The notes under the pieces are model-generated. The model made no database searches. It was given only the letters and a program-made list of their open reading frames with translations, and was not told the DNA's origin. Shown here in pieces: positions 34,152-43,769 of a stretch of DNA of 64,000 bases; within the stretch, counting starts at the first letter, position 1, and every line of letters begins with the position of its first letter. Origin of the DNA: Saccharomonospora amisosensis. GTDB lineage: Bacteria; Actinomycetota; Actinomycetes; Mycobacteriales; Pseudonocardiaceae. The position numbers and the translations under genes were made by a program. The stretch spans positions 1,302,001-1,366,000 of the forward strand of contig NZ_JAAOYM010000001.1 of assembly GCF_011761185.1 (NCBI RefSeq), given 5' to 3'.

Positions 34152-36332
34152 TCACGGCCGCGCGGCCCGGCTCGGTGAAAAGACACCGGTAAGTACCGCC
34201 GCCGCCACCGCGAGTGCACCGGTGGCGACGGGCACGGCGACACCGATCGCGTCCGCGTCAGGCGCGGTCGAGGCGAACAGCAGTGGCGGTACGCACGCCA
34301 GCGCCGTCAGCAGCCAGGTGCTTGGGGCCGAACTCACTCCCGTCCGCACGCTGTGCAGCAGCGACATGCCCAACAGCAGGTGTACCAGGCTCTGCACGGG
34401 GTCCAGCAGCAGGCCGGGAACCACGGTTATCTCGGTGTCGCCGAAACTGGTCAACGCGAACCCGAAGATCCCGGCGGTCGAGTAACCGATGCCCGCGGCC
34501 GTCGCCGCGCGTGCCAGGAACCGGTCCAGGCCCGCAGGCACGGGCCGCCACGTGGGCAGCGGGGGCGGGCGGTGCCCGAGGTGCCGTTCGAACCAGAGGA
34601 ACACCATCGCCGCGGGACCGGTCAGCAGCGCGAGCGCAAGCAACGGCCTCGGCCGCAGCACCCACGCCAGGTCCGTACCGAACCTCCCTGGCAGATACAC
34701 CGCGGCGACCAGCAACAACATCCCCGACAAGAACAGCAGATACAGGCTCATCGGCGCTCTCGCCGCGAACCCGGCCAGCCGCAGCGTCCACGGTCGTGCC
34801 GCAAGTCCGGACAGCGGCCTTCTCACCAGCCCGAGCACGCTGAGCTGCACCGCCCCGAGCAGCAACACGGGCAGAGCGGGTCCCGACAGCGACGGCGCGG
34901 CGGCAGGGGTACCCAACATGGTGAGCGGAACCACTCCGCTCACGGCCCCGGCCGCGAGCGCGCCCGAGCCCGCCACCGCCACGACACCCATCACCCACCG
35001 ACGTGGGCTGTGCCCTTCGTGATGAGCGAAGGCCAGTTGCTGGCCCAGCAGCGCCAACACCAGTGCGGCGAGGTCACGCAGCGGGATCAACCCCAGCCCG
35101 GCGGCCAACCACTCCGCCAGCACGAGCACCGCCGCCAGCGCCAGCGGTACCACCAGCGGCGCCCTGCGATACAGCGCGAACATCGCCGGGGTGGCTACCA
35201 CGGTGAGCACGTACAGCCCCAGCAGCCACAGCGGGTGCAGGGCGATCCGCATCACAACCGCGGTCGTGCCTTCCGGGATGCGCAGCAGTTCCAGCGCGAT
35301 CGGCACCAGGAACGCCACCACGGCGAACACCAGCGTCAGACGCAGCAGCCAACTCGCCCGGTGCGCGAGGTACTCGCGGTAACCGCCGCCGGATTCCACG
35401 ACGGCCAGCCAGCACCGCGCGTTCGCGTGGCCACCGGCGAAGAAGAACAGCAAGGAAAGCTGCGCCACCCAGGTCAGCGGCCACAACCAGCCCTGCCCGA
35501 CACCCACCCAACTGGCCAGTGCCACAGCCGACTCGCCGAGCATCAGCACACCGATGCTGCCGACACCCAGCAACGTCCAGCGCCTGCCAGGCACGGGCGT
35601 CCTCGGCGCGCCGGCCACCGCCCGAGGCTTCGGTCGGTGCCGCCTGGCCAGTAGCCATCCCCGCAGCCGAAACGCCAACAGCAGCCCGATCGCGGCCACC
35701 CCGGCCAGCAGCGGCACGATCGGCTCACCGACGGGAGGGCCCCACCGCTGGTGCCACGAGTTGACCACCAGTCCCGCCGAGTACACCGAGGCCACCGCCT
35801 CACACAACTGCCGCGAATCCTGCGGGTTGTAGCGGCAGGTGGCGTGCATGTCGGCGGACAACCGGTCGTCCAGCGCCTTGCGCACCTGCGGGCCGAGTGG
35901 CTGGCCCTTCTTCTCCGCGTACCGCAGCAGGTCGTAACCCAGGTCGTGGGAGCGGCACGCCGTACCGAAGTCCCACCTGGTGTTGTCGTCGCCCCACGGC
36001 GTCGAGCAGCCGCCGTCGACGTGCACCGCGCGCACCGAACCGTCACGGGCCGCCGCCGAGCCGGGGATCACCCCGGTGACCTCGGTGAAGTCGGACGGCA
36101 GCAGGGTGAGCGCATCAGCGGACGGCCCAGGAGCGAGCAGCGCCTCGATGGCTCGCGCGGCGGCCGCGGTGTCCTGCCGCAGCGGGCCGTGCTGGGGCAC
36201 GGCTTCGGCACGTGAGGCGACGAACCCGAAGCTCGTCACCGCCAGAACGAGGAGTACCAGCCACGCCGTGGTGCCTACCACGCCGTGGCGACGTCTGGAC
36301 GCGTGCGGGCTCTCCTCTCCTTGCTCCGGCAT
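34152..36332 (-). CDS. Phospholipase A2-like domain fused to a polytopic membrane protein
   Basis: A protein of about 726 residues. After an N-terminal hydrophobic segment (19-40) comes an extracellular prokaryotic-PLA2-like domain (about 75-185) with the catalytic pattern CRSHDLGYD at 126-134 (H129, D130), a later aspartate near 161 and cysteines at 109/126/166/177 that could form disulfides. The rest (about 200-720) contains at least a dozen hydrophobic helices. Prokaryotic PLA2s are usually small secreted enzymes, so this fusion is unusual. The ATG at 36332 is chosen for the signal-anchor position; ribosome site weak, and the frame extends to 36494 inside the GGDEF gene region. Confidence 0.7.
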   Translation of the reverse strand: MPEQGEESPHASRRRHGVVGTTAWLVLLVLAVTSFGFVASRAEAVPQHGPLRQDTAAAARAIEALLAPGPSADALTLLPSDFTEVTGVIPGSAAARDGSVRAVHVDGGCSTPWGDDNTRWDFGTACRSHDLGYDLLRYAEKKGQPLGPQVRKALDDRLSADMHATCRYNPQDSRQLCEAVASVYSAGLVVNSWHQRWGPPVGEPIVPLLAGVAAIGLLLAFRLRGWLLARRHRPKPRAVAGAPRTPVPGRRWTLLGVGSIGVLMLGESAVALASWVGVGQGWLWPLTWVAQLSLLFFFAGGHANARCWLAVVESGGGYREYLAHRASWLLRLTLVFAVVAFLVPIALELLRIPEGTTAVVMRIALHPLWLLGLYVLTVVATPAMFALYRRAPLVVPLALAAVLVLAEWLAAGLGLIPLRDLAALVLALLGQQLAFAHHEGHSPRRWVMGVVAVAGSGALAAGAVSGVVPLTMLGTPAAAPSLSGPALPVLLLGAVQLSVLGLVRRPLSGLAARPWTLRLAGFAARAPMSLYLLFLSGMLLLVAAVYLPGRFGTDLAWVLRPRPLLALALLTGPAAMVFLWFERHLGHRPPPLPTWRPVPAGLDRFLARAATAAGIGYSTAGIFGFALTSFGDTEITVVPGLLLDPVQSLVHLLLGMSLLHSVRTGVSSAPSTWLLTALACVPPLLFASTAPDADAIGVAVPVATGALAVAAAVLTGVFSPSRAARP

Positions 36333-36387
36333 GCCCAACAGGGTGTCAGTGTCCGCTCGGTGGCCACATCCGGGTTCCCCCTGGCTC

Positions 36388-37686
36388 TCACCCTGAGCGG
36401 TGCCCAGCCATGCGCACCTGGTCGCGGCCACTCTCCTTCGCCTCGTAAACGGCGGCGTCGGCCAACTGCAGCAGCCCGTCCAGGGTGCGGGCATGTTCGG
36501 GGAACACCGCGACTCCCAGCGAGGCGGTGCGGCCGATGATCAGCGCCTGCCTGCCCCGCTTGTCGGTCGTGGCGATGCGCAGGTCAGAGATCGTTCCACG
36601 GATTCGCTCCGCTGCCGCCTCCGCGGCCGCGCTGTCCACATCTGGTAGCAGTACGAGGAACTCCTCCCCACCGAACCGGCCGACGATGTCGGACGGCCTC
36701 GTGGCACGCCGCAACGCGTCGGCCACCGCTGTGATGGCGTCGTCGCCCGCAGGATGCCCATAGGTGTCGTTGATCCACTTGAAGTGGTCCAGGTCGATCA
36801 TCAACACCGCGAGGTCGCCGCCCGCACGCCACACCCGGTTCAGCGCGCGCTGTGCGGCCTCCGACCAGCCTCGCATGTTCAGCAGGCCGGTCTTGGGGTC
36901 GGTCACCACGTCGTCCTGCAACTGCTCGAGCTCGGCCAGACGGTTGAAGACGACCGTCACCACGGCCATGATCGCCACGGCGGGCGGCAAGGTGACGAGC
37001 ACGGCCGCCGTCACCACCCCTAACCCGGTCGTGATGGCCTCCAGCGTGTTGTCGGCCTTGCTGCCCAGCACACCTCGCACGCTGGGCCGTCGCACGCTCA
37101 GCGCCAGCACACCGCCGACGTAGAGCACCTGCACACCTTCGTAGACGGCCGCCGCGACGAGAATCAGCCCGAACTCGCGCAACGAGCCCAGTGCCGTCAC
37201 GGTGTGCCAGTCAGCGGGCCCCAACGAGACGTAGGTCAGGCCGGCGAGCGCGGCGGCAAGAGCATGCGAGATCGAGGAGAACACGAAGTTGTGCACCGGC
37301 CGCCGCGCGGTGAACCAGCGTTGCACGCGGATGAGAGCGACGAGCAGGACCGCGAGCGTCGCTGGAAGTACCAGGACGGCGGGGAAAACCCAGACCGCGA
37401 TCAGGTCGATGAGGACCGTTCTCGTACGGTTGCGCCTACGTTCCTCCTGCCGCTGCGTGAGCTGGATATGGACGGTGGCACCCGCGAGCAGGATCGCGAA
37501 CCCGAGCCAGTCCTCAGCCGTTGGCGCCGCGGCCAGCGCGAACGCGGCGACGAAGCCGGGGATCGCGGCCAGCTCCAGCACTATCAGGTAGGCGACGAAG
37601 CGCTTCGGCCGTTGCCACAGCGCCCACTGCCCCGGCCGTAGCGCGCGAGCAGGCACCGCGTTCGCCGGAGCCTGCCTGGCGGTCAC
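36388..37686 (-). CDS. Membrane diguanylate cyclase (GGDEF)
   Basis: The 432-residue protein has about six or seven membrane helices (30-245) followed by a GGDEF domain. GGEEF is at 339-343, with an inhibitory I-site RPSD at 330-333 five residues upstream, and IDLDHFKWIND at 297-307. It should make cyclic di-GMP from two GTP and be product-inhibited. No EAL domain follows. The membrane part may sense an unknown signal. GTG start. The open frame of the PLA2-fusion gene overlaps the 3' end, which is why the later ATG was chosen for that gene. Confidence 0.9.
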   Translation of the reverse strand: MTARQAPANAVPARALRPGQWALWQRPKRFVAYLIVLELAAIPGFVAAFALAAAPTAEDWLGFAILLAGATVHIQLTQRQEERRRNRTRTVLIDLIAVWVFPAVLVLPATLAVLLVALIRVQRWFTARRPVHNFVFSSISHALAAALAGLTYVSLGPADWHTVTALGSLREFGLILVAAAVYEGVQVLYVGGVLALSVRRPSVRGVLGSKADNTLEAITTGLGVVTAAVLVTLPPAVAIMAVVTVVFNRLAELEQLQDDVVTDPKTGLLNMRGWSEAAQRALNRVWRAGGDLAVLMIDLDHFKWINDTYGHPAGDDAITAVADALRRATRPSDIVGRFGGEEFLVLLPDVDSAAAEAAAERIRGTISDLRIATTDKRGRQALIIGRTASLGVAVFPEHARTLDGLLQLADAAVYEAKESGRDQVRMAGHRSG

Positions 37687-38396
37687 GACGCAACCTCCCG
37701 GCCGGTCCTGCCTTGTCTGTTCTCGGCTTCTGCTCTAGAACAAGGGGGGTGAGTCTGCCGCGGTCGGCCGGGGCCGCCGAGGCGCGGGTGGCGGCAGCCC
37801 TTGCGAGGCAGCGACCGGCGAACCCCTCGGCCGCCTGCCGCCGACTCCGCATTTCGAGCGCTTTCTGCCATATTGAATACGCACTGTCTTCATCGTCATC
37901 GCCCGGATCGAGGAGGTGTACCCGGTGACCGGCCGCGACTTCTGATTCGTCGGTACGTTCGCCCGGCAGTCACGTCGGCGAAGCCGACGGCCGCACGCGC
38001 GCTCAGCGCCCACCGGACCGCGGTGGGCGGCGACGCCTCACGCTCATCGCAGCGGTGGCACACCTCCCCGTGACACTTCGCGTTCGCTCGGCGACCGGAA
38101 GCGATCACCGACGAAGAGGGTGCCCACCGTGATCGGTGCTCGAACACCGAATCGTCGGATCGGGCCAACACCCGCGGGTGGCCTCCATTCCTCACCGGGG
38201 AAGCGTCGGTCGCGTCATGCGGTAACGACCACCCCGCCGTTTCCCGGAGCCGATCACCGCTCACTCGTTCGGCGCAGTGCAGCGCCCGCTCGGCGCGCAC
38301 CGAGGGCACAAGCCCACAACGAGGCCAAGACTGAAGTGAGGCCAGCCGCAAGGGGTGGACCGAGAGTGAGCCGTGCTGGTGGGAGAACGGAAACCA
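37687..38396. other. Intergenic stretch without a supported gene
   Basis: Seven hundred bases between the GGDEF gene and the SDR gene. Open frames on both strands have unnatural composition and no ribosome sites. It should contain the promoters of both divergent neighbours, but I could not place them. No strong hairpin or repeat was seen. Confidence 0.4.
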
Positions 38397-39308
38397 ATGG
38401 ACAAGTTGCTCGACGGCAAGGCCGTGGTGGTGACGGGCGCGGGCAGGGGGCTGGGTGAGGCGTTCGCCATGCACGCCGCGCAGGCGGGTGCCTCGGTGGT
38501 AGTCAACGACGTGGACGCCGACCTGGCGGATCGCACCGCCGCGAACATCACCGAACACGGCGGGCGCGCGGTGGCCAGCGGCCACGACGTGGCCGACCAC
38601 ACCCAGGCCAGGGCGGTCATCGAAACCTGTGTGGGCGAGTTCGGCGGCATCGACGGCCTGGTGAACAACGCCGGACTCAACTACGAGGCACTGCCCTGGC
38701 AGGAAGACCCCGTGCGGGTACGAAAGCTGGTGGAAACCAACGTGCTCGGCGTCATCTACCCGGGCATGGCCGCCGCCGAGGCGATGGTCGAGCGAGGAGG
38801 GGGAGGCTCGATCGTCAACATCTCCTCGGGGGCGTCGCTGGGTCAGCGCAAGCTCGGCACCTACGCGGCGAGCAAGGGTGCGGTCGCCTCACTGACCTAC
38901 TCCTGGGCGCTCGACATGGAGGAGGTCGGCATCCGCGTCAACGCGGTCTGCCCACTCGCCCACACCAGGATGGTGTGGCAGTCCGAGCGCTCACTGCGCA
39001 ACTGCCCGCCCGACCGGACCCCGGCACGGGTGGCGCCACTGGTGCTGTTCCTGCTCGGCGACGGCTCCCTCGGCATCACAGGCCAACTGATCCGGTGCAA
39101 CGGTCCCCAGCTGCATATTGTCGGACAGCCGTACTTCAAGGCGCCGATCCTGGAACGGCAGGTGTGGGACTCCGAAAGCGTGCAGCACGCGTTCGACGAG
39201 GTGTTCGGCGCGCAACTGGAGCCATACGGCTTGGAAAAGCGTGTGCCGCCGAGGCTGCGCAAGTGGACCCACGGCGAGCTAACGCCGCCGCCGCTGCGCA
39301 GCGCGTGA
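38397..39308 (+). CDS. Short-chain dehydrogenase/reductase
   Basis: The 303-residue SDR has cofactor motif TGAGRGLG at 14-21, NNAG near 92, a catalytic serine in NISSGAS and YAASK near 160. The C-terminal extension beyond residue 250 resembles SDRs that act beside acyl-CoA enzymes. The start ATG has GGGAGAACGG about 7 bases upstream. It is convergent with the acyl-CoA synthetase gene, so a role in lipid or steroid metabolism is plausible but not shown. Confidence 0.85.
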   Translation: MDKLLDGKAVVVTGAGRGLGEAFAMHAAQAGASVVVNDVDADLADRTAANITEHGGRAVASGHDVADHTQARAVIETCVGEFGGIDGLVNNAGLNYEALPWQEDPVRVRKLVETNVLGVIYPGMAAAEAMVERGGGGSIVNISSGASLGQRKLGTYAASKGAVASLTYSWALDMEEVGIRVNAVCPLAHTRMVWQSERSLRNCPPDRTPARVAPLVLFLLGDGSLGITGQLIRCNGPQLHIVGQPYFKAPILERQVWDSESVQHAFDEVFGAQLEPYGLEKRVPPRLRKWTHGELTPPPLRSA

Positions 39309-39333
39309 CGGCGGCGGCGTGACGACTTTCGAC

Positions 39334-41166
39334 TCAGTTCGCGTACAACGCGGCGATGTCGGAGCCGTAGCGTTGGCTGATCACGCGCCGCTTGAGCTTC
39401 AACGTCGGTGTCAGCTCCCCGCTGTCCGGGCTCCACGCCTCCGAAAGCAGTTGGTAGCGCTTCACCTGCTCGGCTCTGGCCAGCCGGTCGTTCGCCACCT
39501 CGACAGCACGGTCGATCTCGGCCTTGATCTCGGGGCGGCGAGCGAGCTCCGCGATGTCGGCGGCCTCGACGCCGTTGGCCGCCGCCCACGCCGGTGCGAT
39601 CTCGTCGTCGAGCACGATCAACGCCGTCACGTAGGGCCGGTCGTCGCCGATGGCGACCGCCTGCCCGATGAGCGGGTGCTCCTTGAGCAAGCTCTCGATC
39701 CTGGTGGGTGCGATGTTCTTGCCACCCGCGGTGATGATGAGTTCCTTCTTCCTGTCGGTGATCGTGACGAACCCGTCCTCGTCGATCGTGCCGATGTCAC
39801 CGGTGGCGAACCAGCCGTCGGAATCGGTAGCGGGCGCGACCGAGCCGTCCTCCTGTAGATAACCCAGGAACACGATCGGGCCACGGACGTGCAGTTCACC
39901 GTCCCCGGCGACCCTTACCTCCACGTCGGCGATCGGGCGGCCCACCGTGCCTGCCTTGAAGGCGCCGGTCGTGTTCGACGTGGCGGCCCCCGTGGTCTCC
40001 GACAGCCCCCACACCTCCTGGATCTCCACGCCGAGGCCCGCGATGAAGTACTGCACCTCCATCGGCAGCGCCGCCGCGCCGCTGGAGGCGAGGACGAGGT
40101 TGTCGAGACCGAGCATCTGCCGCATGGGAGCCAGTAACGTGCGGTCGGTCTCGGCGATACGTTCGGTCAGCTCCGAGGGAACCTCCTTGCCCGCGCTGCG
40201 CAGCCGGTAGCCTTCCTGCAGCAGCTCGTTGGCCCCCAGCAGGGCGGTCCGCTTTTCCTCGGGCACACCCGCAAGCATGTTCTTCAACCCGGCCGCCATC
40301 TTCTCCCACACGCGCGGCACACCGAAGAAGCCCTGCGGTCGCACCTGGCCCAGCGCGCCAACGATGTTCTTCGGGTCGGTGAGCGTGTGCACATGCCCGG
40401 CGTGCACCAGTGGCATGTAGATGGACAGCTCCCGTTCGGCGATGTGCGCGAGCGGGAGGTAGGAGATGTTGGTCATGTGCATCGGGCTGCCGTGCAGGTT
40501 GTGCACCGCGACGGCCTCGTGGATGGCGTTTCGGTGCGACAGCACCACGCCCTTGGGCATGCCGGTGGTGCCGGAGGTGTAGATCATCGAAAGCGGGTCG
40601 TCCGGTTTGACCTCGTCGGTGGCCCTTTCGAAGGCGTCGGGCTGCTCGTCGTGCAGTGCCGCCCCGCGTTCGGACACCTGCGCGAATGAGACGAACCGCT
40701 CGTCGCCGCTTGGCATCGCTTCGGCGTCCATCACCACCACGCGATCCAGGTTCGGCAGCTCGTCGAGCACCGGCAGCCAGCGTCGCAGTTCCTCCTCACC
40801 CGCCACCACCGCGACAGGAGCCGCGCTGTGGTTGACAACGTAGGAGATCTGCTCGCTGCTCAGCGTCGAGTACGCGGTGCACGGGATGGCAGCCAGGTTC
40901 GTGGCCGCAAGGTCGGCGATGAGGTGCTCCGGCCTGCTGGGCCCCATGATGATCATCCGCTGACCGCCCCGGAGGCCAAGGTCGTCCAGGCCACGGGCGA
41001 ACGCCGCGATCTCCTCGCGGAACCGCGCCCAGGTCAGGGTCGGCCAGCCCTCGGTGTCCAGCGACGTCACTGCGGGCAGGGTCGCGTACTCGGTGGCGTT
41101 GCGCCGCAGCAGCCTCGGCACGGTGAGGCCATCGACCTCGGCGACGATGGATGATTGGGTGCTCAA
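39334..41166 (-). CDS. Long-chain acyl-CoA synthetase (FadD15-like AMP-ligase)
   Basis: The 610-residue ANL-superfamily enzyme has the AMP/ATP loop YTSGTTGMPKG at 196-206, an adenine-site block EVWGLSETTG, WFATGDIG, and a C-terminal catalytic lysine region near GGKNIAPTRIE. It activates fatty acids to acyl-AMP and then acyl-CoA. A TTG at 41166 is the likely start because GAGGAGG sits 7-8 bases upstream and the family N-terminus begins here. The length fits FadD15-type synthetases. Confidence 0.92.
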   Translation of the reverse strand: MSTQSSIVAEVDGLTVPRLLRRNATEYATLPAVTSLDTEGWPTLTWARFREEIAAFARGLDDLGLRGGQRMIIMGPSRPEHLIADLAATNLAAIPCTAYSTLSSEQISYVVNHSAAPVAVVAGEEELRRWLPVLDELPNLDRVVVMDAEAMPSGDERFVSFAQVSERGAALHDEQPDAFERATDEVKPDDPLSMIYTSGTTGMPKGVVLSHRNAIHEAVAVHNLHGSPMHMTNISYLPLAHIAERELSIYMPLVHAGHVHTLTDPKNIVGALGQVRPQGFFGVPRVWEKMAAGLKNMLAGVPEEKRTALLGANELLQEGYRLRSAGKEVPSELTERIAETDRTLLAPMRQMLGLDNLVLASSGAAALPMEVQYFIAGLGVEIQEVWGLSETTGAATSNTTGAFKAGTVGRPIADVEVRVAGDGELHVRGPIVFLGYLQEDGSVAPATDSDGWFATGDIGTIDEDGFVTITDRKKELIITAGGKNIAPTRIESLLKEHPLIGQAVAIGDDRPYVTALIVLDDEIAPAWAAANGVEAADIAELARRPEIKAEIDRAVEVANDRLARAEQVKRYQLLSEAWSPDSGELTPTLKLKRRVISQRYGSDIAALYAN

Positions 41167-41284
41167 TACTGCCCTCCTCGGTTTCCTCGAAACGTCAGCT
41201 TATGTGTTCGCGCTCACCTTGAGGAGGGGTTGCCGATGTCCGGTTTCGGTGTCGTCACCGGTGGTCACGGGTACGTCGTCGGTG

Positions 41285-41923
41285 ATGAAGGACACCCAGC
41301 GCGTCACTCGCCGTCTGCTGGAGGTGGCAGGCAGGACCTACGCGGACGAGGCCGGAATCCGACTCGCCGACAGCCCGGCGATGCTGTATCGCCTGCTTGT
41401 GCTGTCGGTGTTGCTGTCGACCCGGATCAAGGCGGACATCGCGGTCGCCGCGGCCAGGGAGCTGTTCGAAGCCGGCTTCGGCACACCGGAAGGCATGCTG
41501 GACGCCTCCTGGCAGGACCGTGTCGACGCGCTCGGCAGGGGACACTACGTCCGCTACGACGAGAGCACAGCCACCGCGCTCGGCGAAGGAGCGCGCCTGC
41601 TGCTGGACAGCTACGGCGGTGACCTGCGCAGGCTGCGGGACCGGGCGGGCGGCGACGTCGGCAAACTTCGTGGCCTGCTGCGCGAGGTACCGAGGCTTGG
41701 CCCGGTCGGCGCCGACATCTTCTGCCGCGAGGCGCAGCAGGTGTGGCCGGAACTTCGCCCCTACCTCGACGGTAAGGCAAGGGAGGGCGCGCAGCGCATC
41801 GGTCTGCCCACCGACGGCGACCAGCTGGCGAAACTGGTCAGGGGCGACGACCTGGCCCGCTTCTCGGCCGCCCTGGTGCGTGTGCGGCTGGACAAGCAGC
41901 TCGCCCAACAGGTCGCGCGGTGA
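41285..41923 (+). CDS. HhH-GPD (endonuclease III-like) protein
   Basis: The 212-residue helical protein has a helix-hairpin-helix element REVPRLGPVGADIF (about 136-149) and the overall layout of the endonuclease III superfamily. It lacks the C-terminal FeS cysteines and an obvious catalytic lysine, so it may bind DNA without glycosylase activity. The ATG at 41285 follows several in-frame upstream codons with no ribosome site. It is divergent from the acyl-CoA synthetase. Confidence 0.6.
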   Translation: MKDTQRVTRRLLEVAGRTYADEAGIRLADSPAMLYRLLVLSVLLSTRIKADIAVAAARELFEAGFGTPEGMLDASWQDRVDALGRGHYVRYDESTATALGEGARLLLDSYGGDLRRLRDRAGGDVGKLRGLLREVPRLGPVGADIFCREAQQVWPELRPYLDGKAREGAQRIGLPTDGDQLAKLVRGDDLARFSAALVRVRLDKQLAQQVAR

Positions 41924-41988
41924 CCAGCGCGCGAGCAGCTGATGATCTTCGCAGGAGCGAAGGCGTGAAGGTATGCGATGCTTGAAAC

Positions 41989-42711
41989 GTGACCCATGAG
42001 TCCATTCCGGCGGCCGGCCCGGCCGAGCCCGTAGCCGACCTGACCTCAGTGTTGAGCAAGATCGCTCGAACCCTGGAGCCGGAACTCGACGTGGACCGCA
42101 CCGTCGAGCACATCGTGGTGGCCGCCGCGGCGACCGTTCCGGGTGCGGACGAGGCGGGTGTGTCGTTACTCGAGAACTCCCAGATGCGATCGGTAGGGCC
42201 GTCGAGCGAACTCGTCACCCGGCTCGACCAGTTGCAGCATCAGCTTCGCGAAGGTCCCTGCGTGGACGCCATCTACGAACACCCTGTCTACCGCACGGGC
42301 GACATCGGCGCGGACCCGAGGTGGCCCCGTTTCGGGCAGCAGGCAGCGGACGCCGGCGTGGTCTCGATGCTGGGGTTTCGGCTTTTCACCAGCAAAGCCG
42401 TCATCGGGGCGCTCAACCTCTACTCCTGGCGAAGAGACGCCTTCGACGAGGAGGCCGAACGCATCGGCGAACTGTTCGCCGCGCACGCCGCCGTGGCGTT
42501 GGCAGGTTCGAGAGGCCTGGCGCAACTGCAGGTCGCGCTCAAGACACGCGACGTGATCGGCATGGCCAAGGGCATCCTCATGGAGCGCCACCGGGTCGGG
42601 CCGGACCGGGCCTTCGAGATGCTGGTCGAGGCCTCGCAGCACGCCAACATCAAGCTCAGGGACGCGGCGGAATGGCTGGTGCGAAGCTCCTCACCAGAGG
42701 GCGGTCGCTAG
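41989..42711 (+). CDS. GAF-ANTAR transcription antitermination regulator
   Basis: The 240-residue protein has a GAF sensor domain (about 35-165, EGPCVDAIYEHPVYRTGDI) and a C-terminal ANTAR RNA-binding domain (about 172-235: LKTRDVIGMAKGILMER, then AFEMLVEASQHANIKLRDAA). ANTAR proteins bind paired hairpins in nascent RNA to prevent termination. GTG start. Its RNA targets are not evident in the window. Confidence 0.9.
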   Translation: MTHESIPAAGPAEPVADLTSVLSKIARTLEPELDVDRTVEHIVVAAAATVPGADEAGVSLLENSQMRSVGPSSELVTRLDQLQHQLREGPCVDAIYEHPVYRTGDIGADPRWPRFGQQAADAGVVSMLGFRLFTSKAVIGALNLYSWRRDAFDEEAERIGELFAAHAAVALAGSRGLAQLQVALKTRDVIGMAKGILMERHRVGPDRAFEMLVEASQHANIKLRDAAEWLVRSSSPEGGR

Positions 42712-42761
42712 GCAGGCACACAACTCGTGTCACCTCGGCCGGGTAGGGGAATCCCCGCCAC

Positions 42762-43769
42762 ATGAACTCAGGTGACAGGGCCGAAGGCGGCAAGCGCGGC
42801 GAGCGGGCACGCCAACCCGGTGACATCCCGCCTCGAGGCTGGTGGCAGGTGGTGCGGCGCGGCGCGAAGTCGGCCAAGGCCGACAACATCTCCATCCTCG
42901 CGGCAGGCGTGGCGTTCTTCGGCTTCCTGGCCATCTTCCCCGCGCTGATCGCGGCGCTGACGATCTACGGCCTCGTCGCCGACCCTTCCCAGGTGGCCTC
43001 ACAGGCCCAGCGGTTGACCTCGGCGCTTCCCTCGTCCGCAGGGCAGGTCATCTCCGACCAGTTGACGGCCGCGACCGGGGCGGGCGGAGCCGCACTCACG
43101 GTAGGGCTCGTCATCGCGCTGCTCGCGGCGCTGTGGAGTACCTCCAGTGGAGTGAGCAACCTGATGACCGCGATCAACCTCGCCTACGACGAGGACGAAA
43201 GCCGAGGATTCGTGCGACTGCGTGCCGTCGCATTGGTGCTCACGCTTCTGGTGATCGTGTTCGCTCTGCTCACCCTCGCACTGGTGGCCGCCGTCCCGGT
43301 CGTCTTCGACGCCGTTGGACTGGGCACCGCGGGCCGCGTGATCGGCGAGATCGTTCGGTGGGTCCTGCTCATCGCGCTGTTCACCGTCGCGCTCGCAGTG
43401 CTCTACCGCATAGCCCCCGACCGAAGTCCCGCCCGCTGGCGGTGGGTGAGCCCGGGCGCGGTCGCGGCCACCATACTGTGGATTCTCGGCAGCGTGCTGT
43501 TCAGCCTGTACGTCAACTTCTTCGGTAGCTACAACGAAACGTACGGCGCGCTCGCCGGTGTGATCGTGTTGATGCTGTGGCTGTATCTCAGCAGCTACGT
43601 CGTGTTGCTCGGCGCTGAGATCAACTCCGAGTCCGAGCGGCAGACAGCCAGCGACACCACCACCAAGGAGCCGCTGCCGCAGGGCAGGCGAGGTGCGTTC
43701 AGTGCCGATACGCAGGCGGCTGAGGCGCGGGCTGAGTTGCCCGCGCACCAGCGACAAGACGGGCGGTGA
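42762..43769 (+). CDS. YihY/virulence factor BrkB family membrane protein
   Basis: The 335-residue protein has the YihY/UPF0761 layout: DNISILAAGVAFFGFLAIFP at the first helix, a central STSSGVSNLMTAINLAYDEDE segment, and about six membrane helices ending with WLYLSSYVVLLGAEINSE. The family's function is unresolved despite old RNase BN labels. A soluble C-terminal tail follows. The last 71 bases overlap the convergent MEDS/ATPase gene. Confidence 0.9.
   Translation: MNSGDRAEGGKRGERARQPGDIPPRGWWQVVRRGAKSAKADNISILAAGVAFFGFLAIFPALIAALTIYGLVADPSQVASQAQRLTSALPSSAGQVISDQLTAATGAGGAALTVGLVIALLAALWSTSSGVSNLMTAINLAYDEDESRGFVRLRAVALVLTLLVIVFALLTLALVAAVPVVFDAVGLGTAGRVIGEIVRWVLLIALFTVALAVLYRIAPDRSPARWRWVSPGAVAATILWILGSVLFSLYVNFFGSYNETYGALAGVIVLMLWLYLSSYVVLLGAEINSESERQTASDTTTKEPLPQGRRGAFSADTQAAEARAELPAHQRQDGR

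Noticed and set aside
36333-36494. Longer N-terminus for the PLA2-fusion protein
   Set aside because: It overlaps the GGDEF coding region, lacks a ribosome site and would place the signal anchor over 70 residues in.
37687-38396. Open frames of 60-230 codons in the 700-base gap
   Set aside because: They have high-GC shadow composition, no start context and no recognisable protein pattern.
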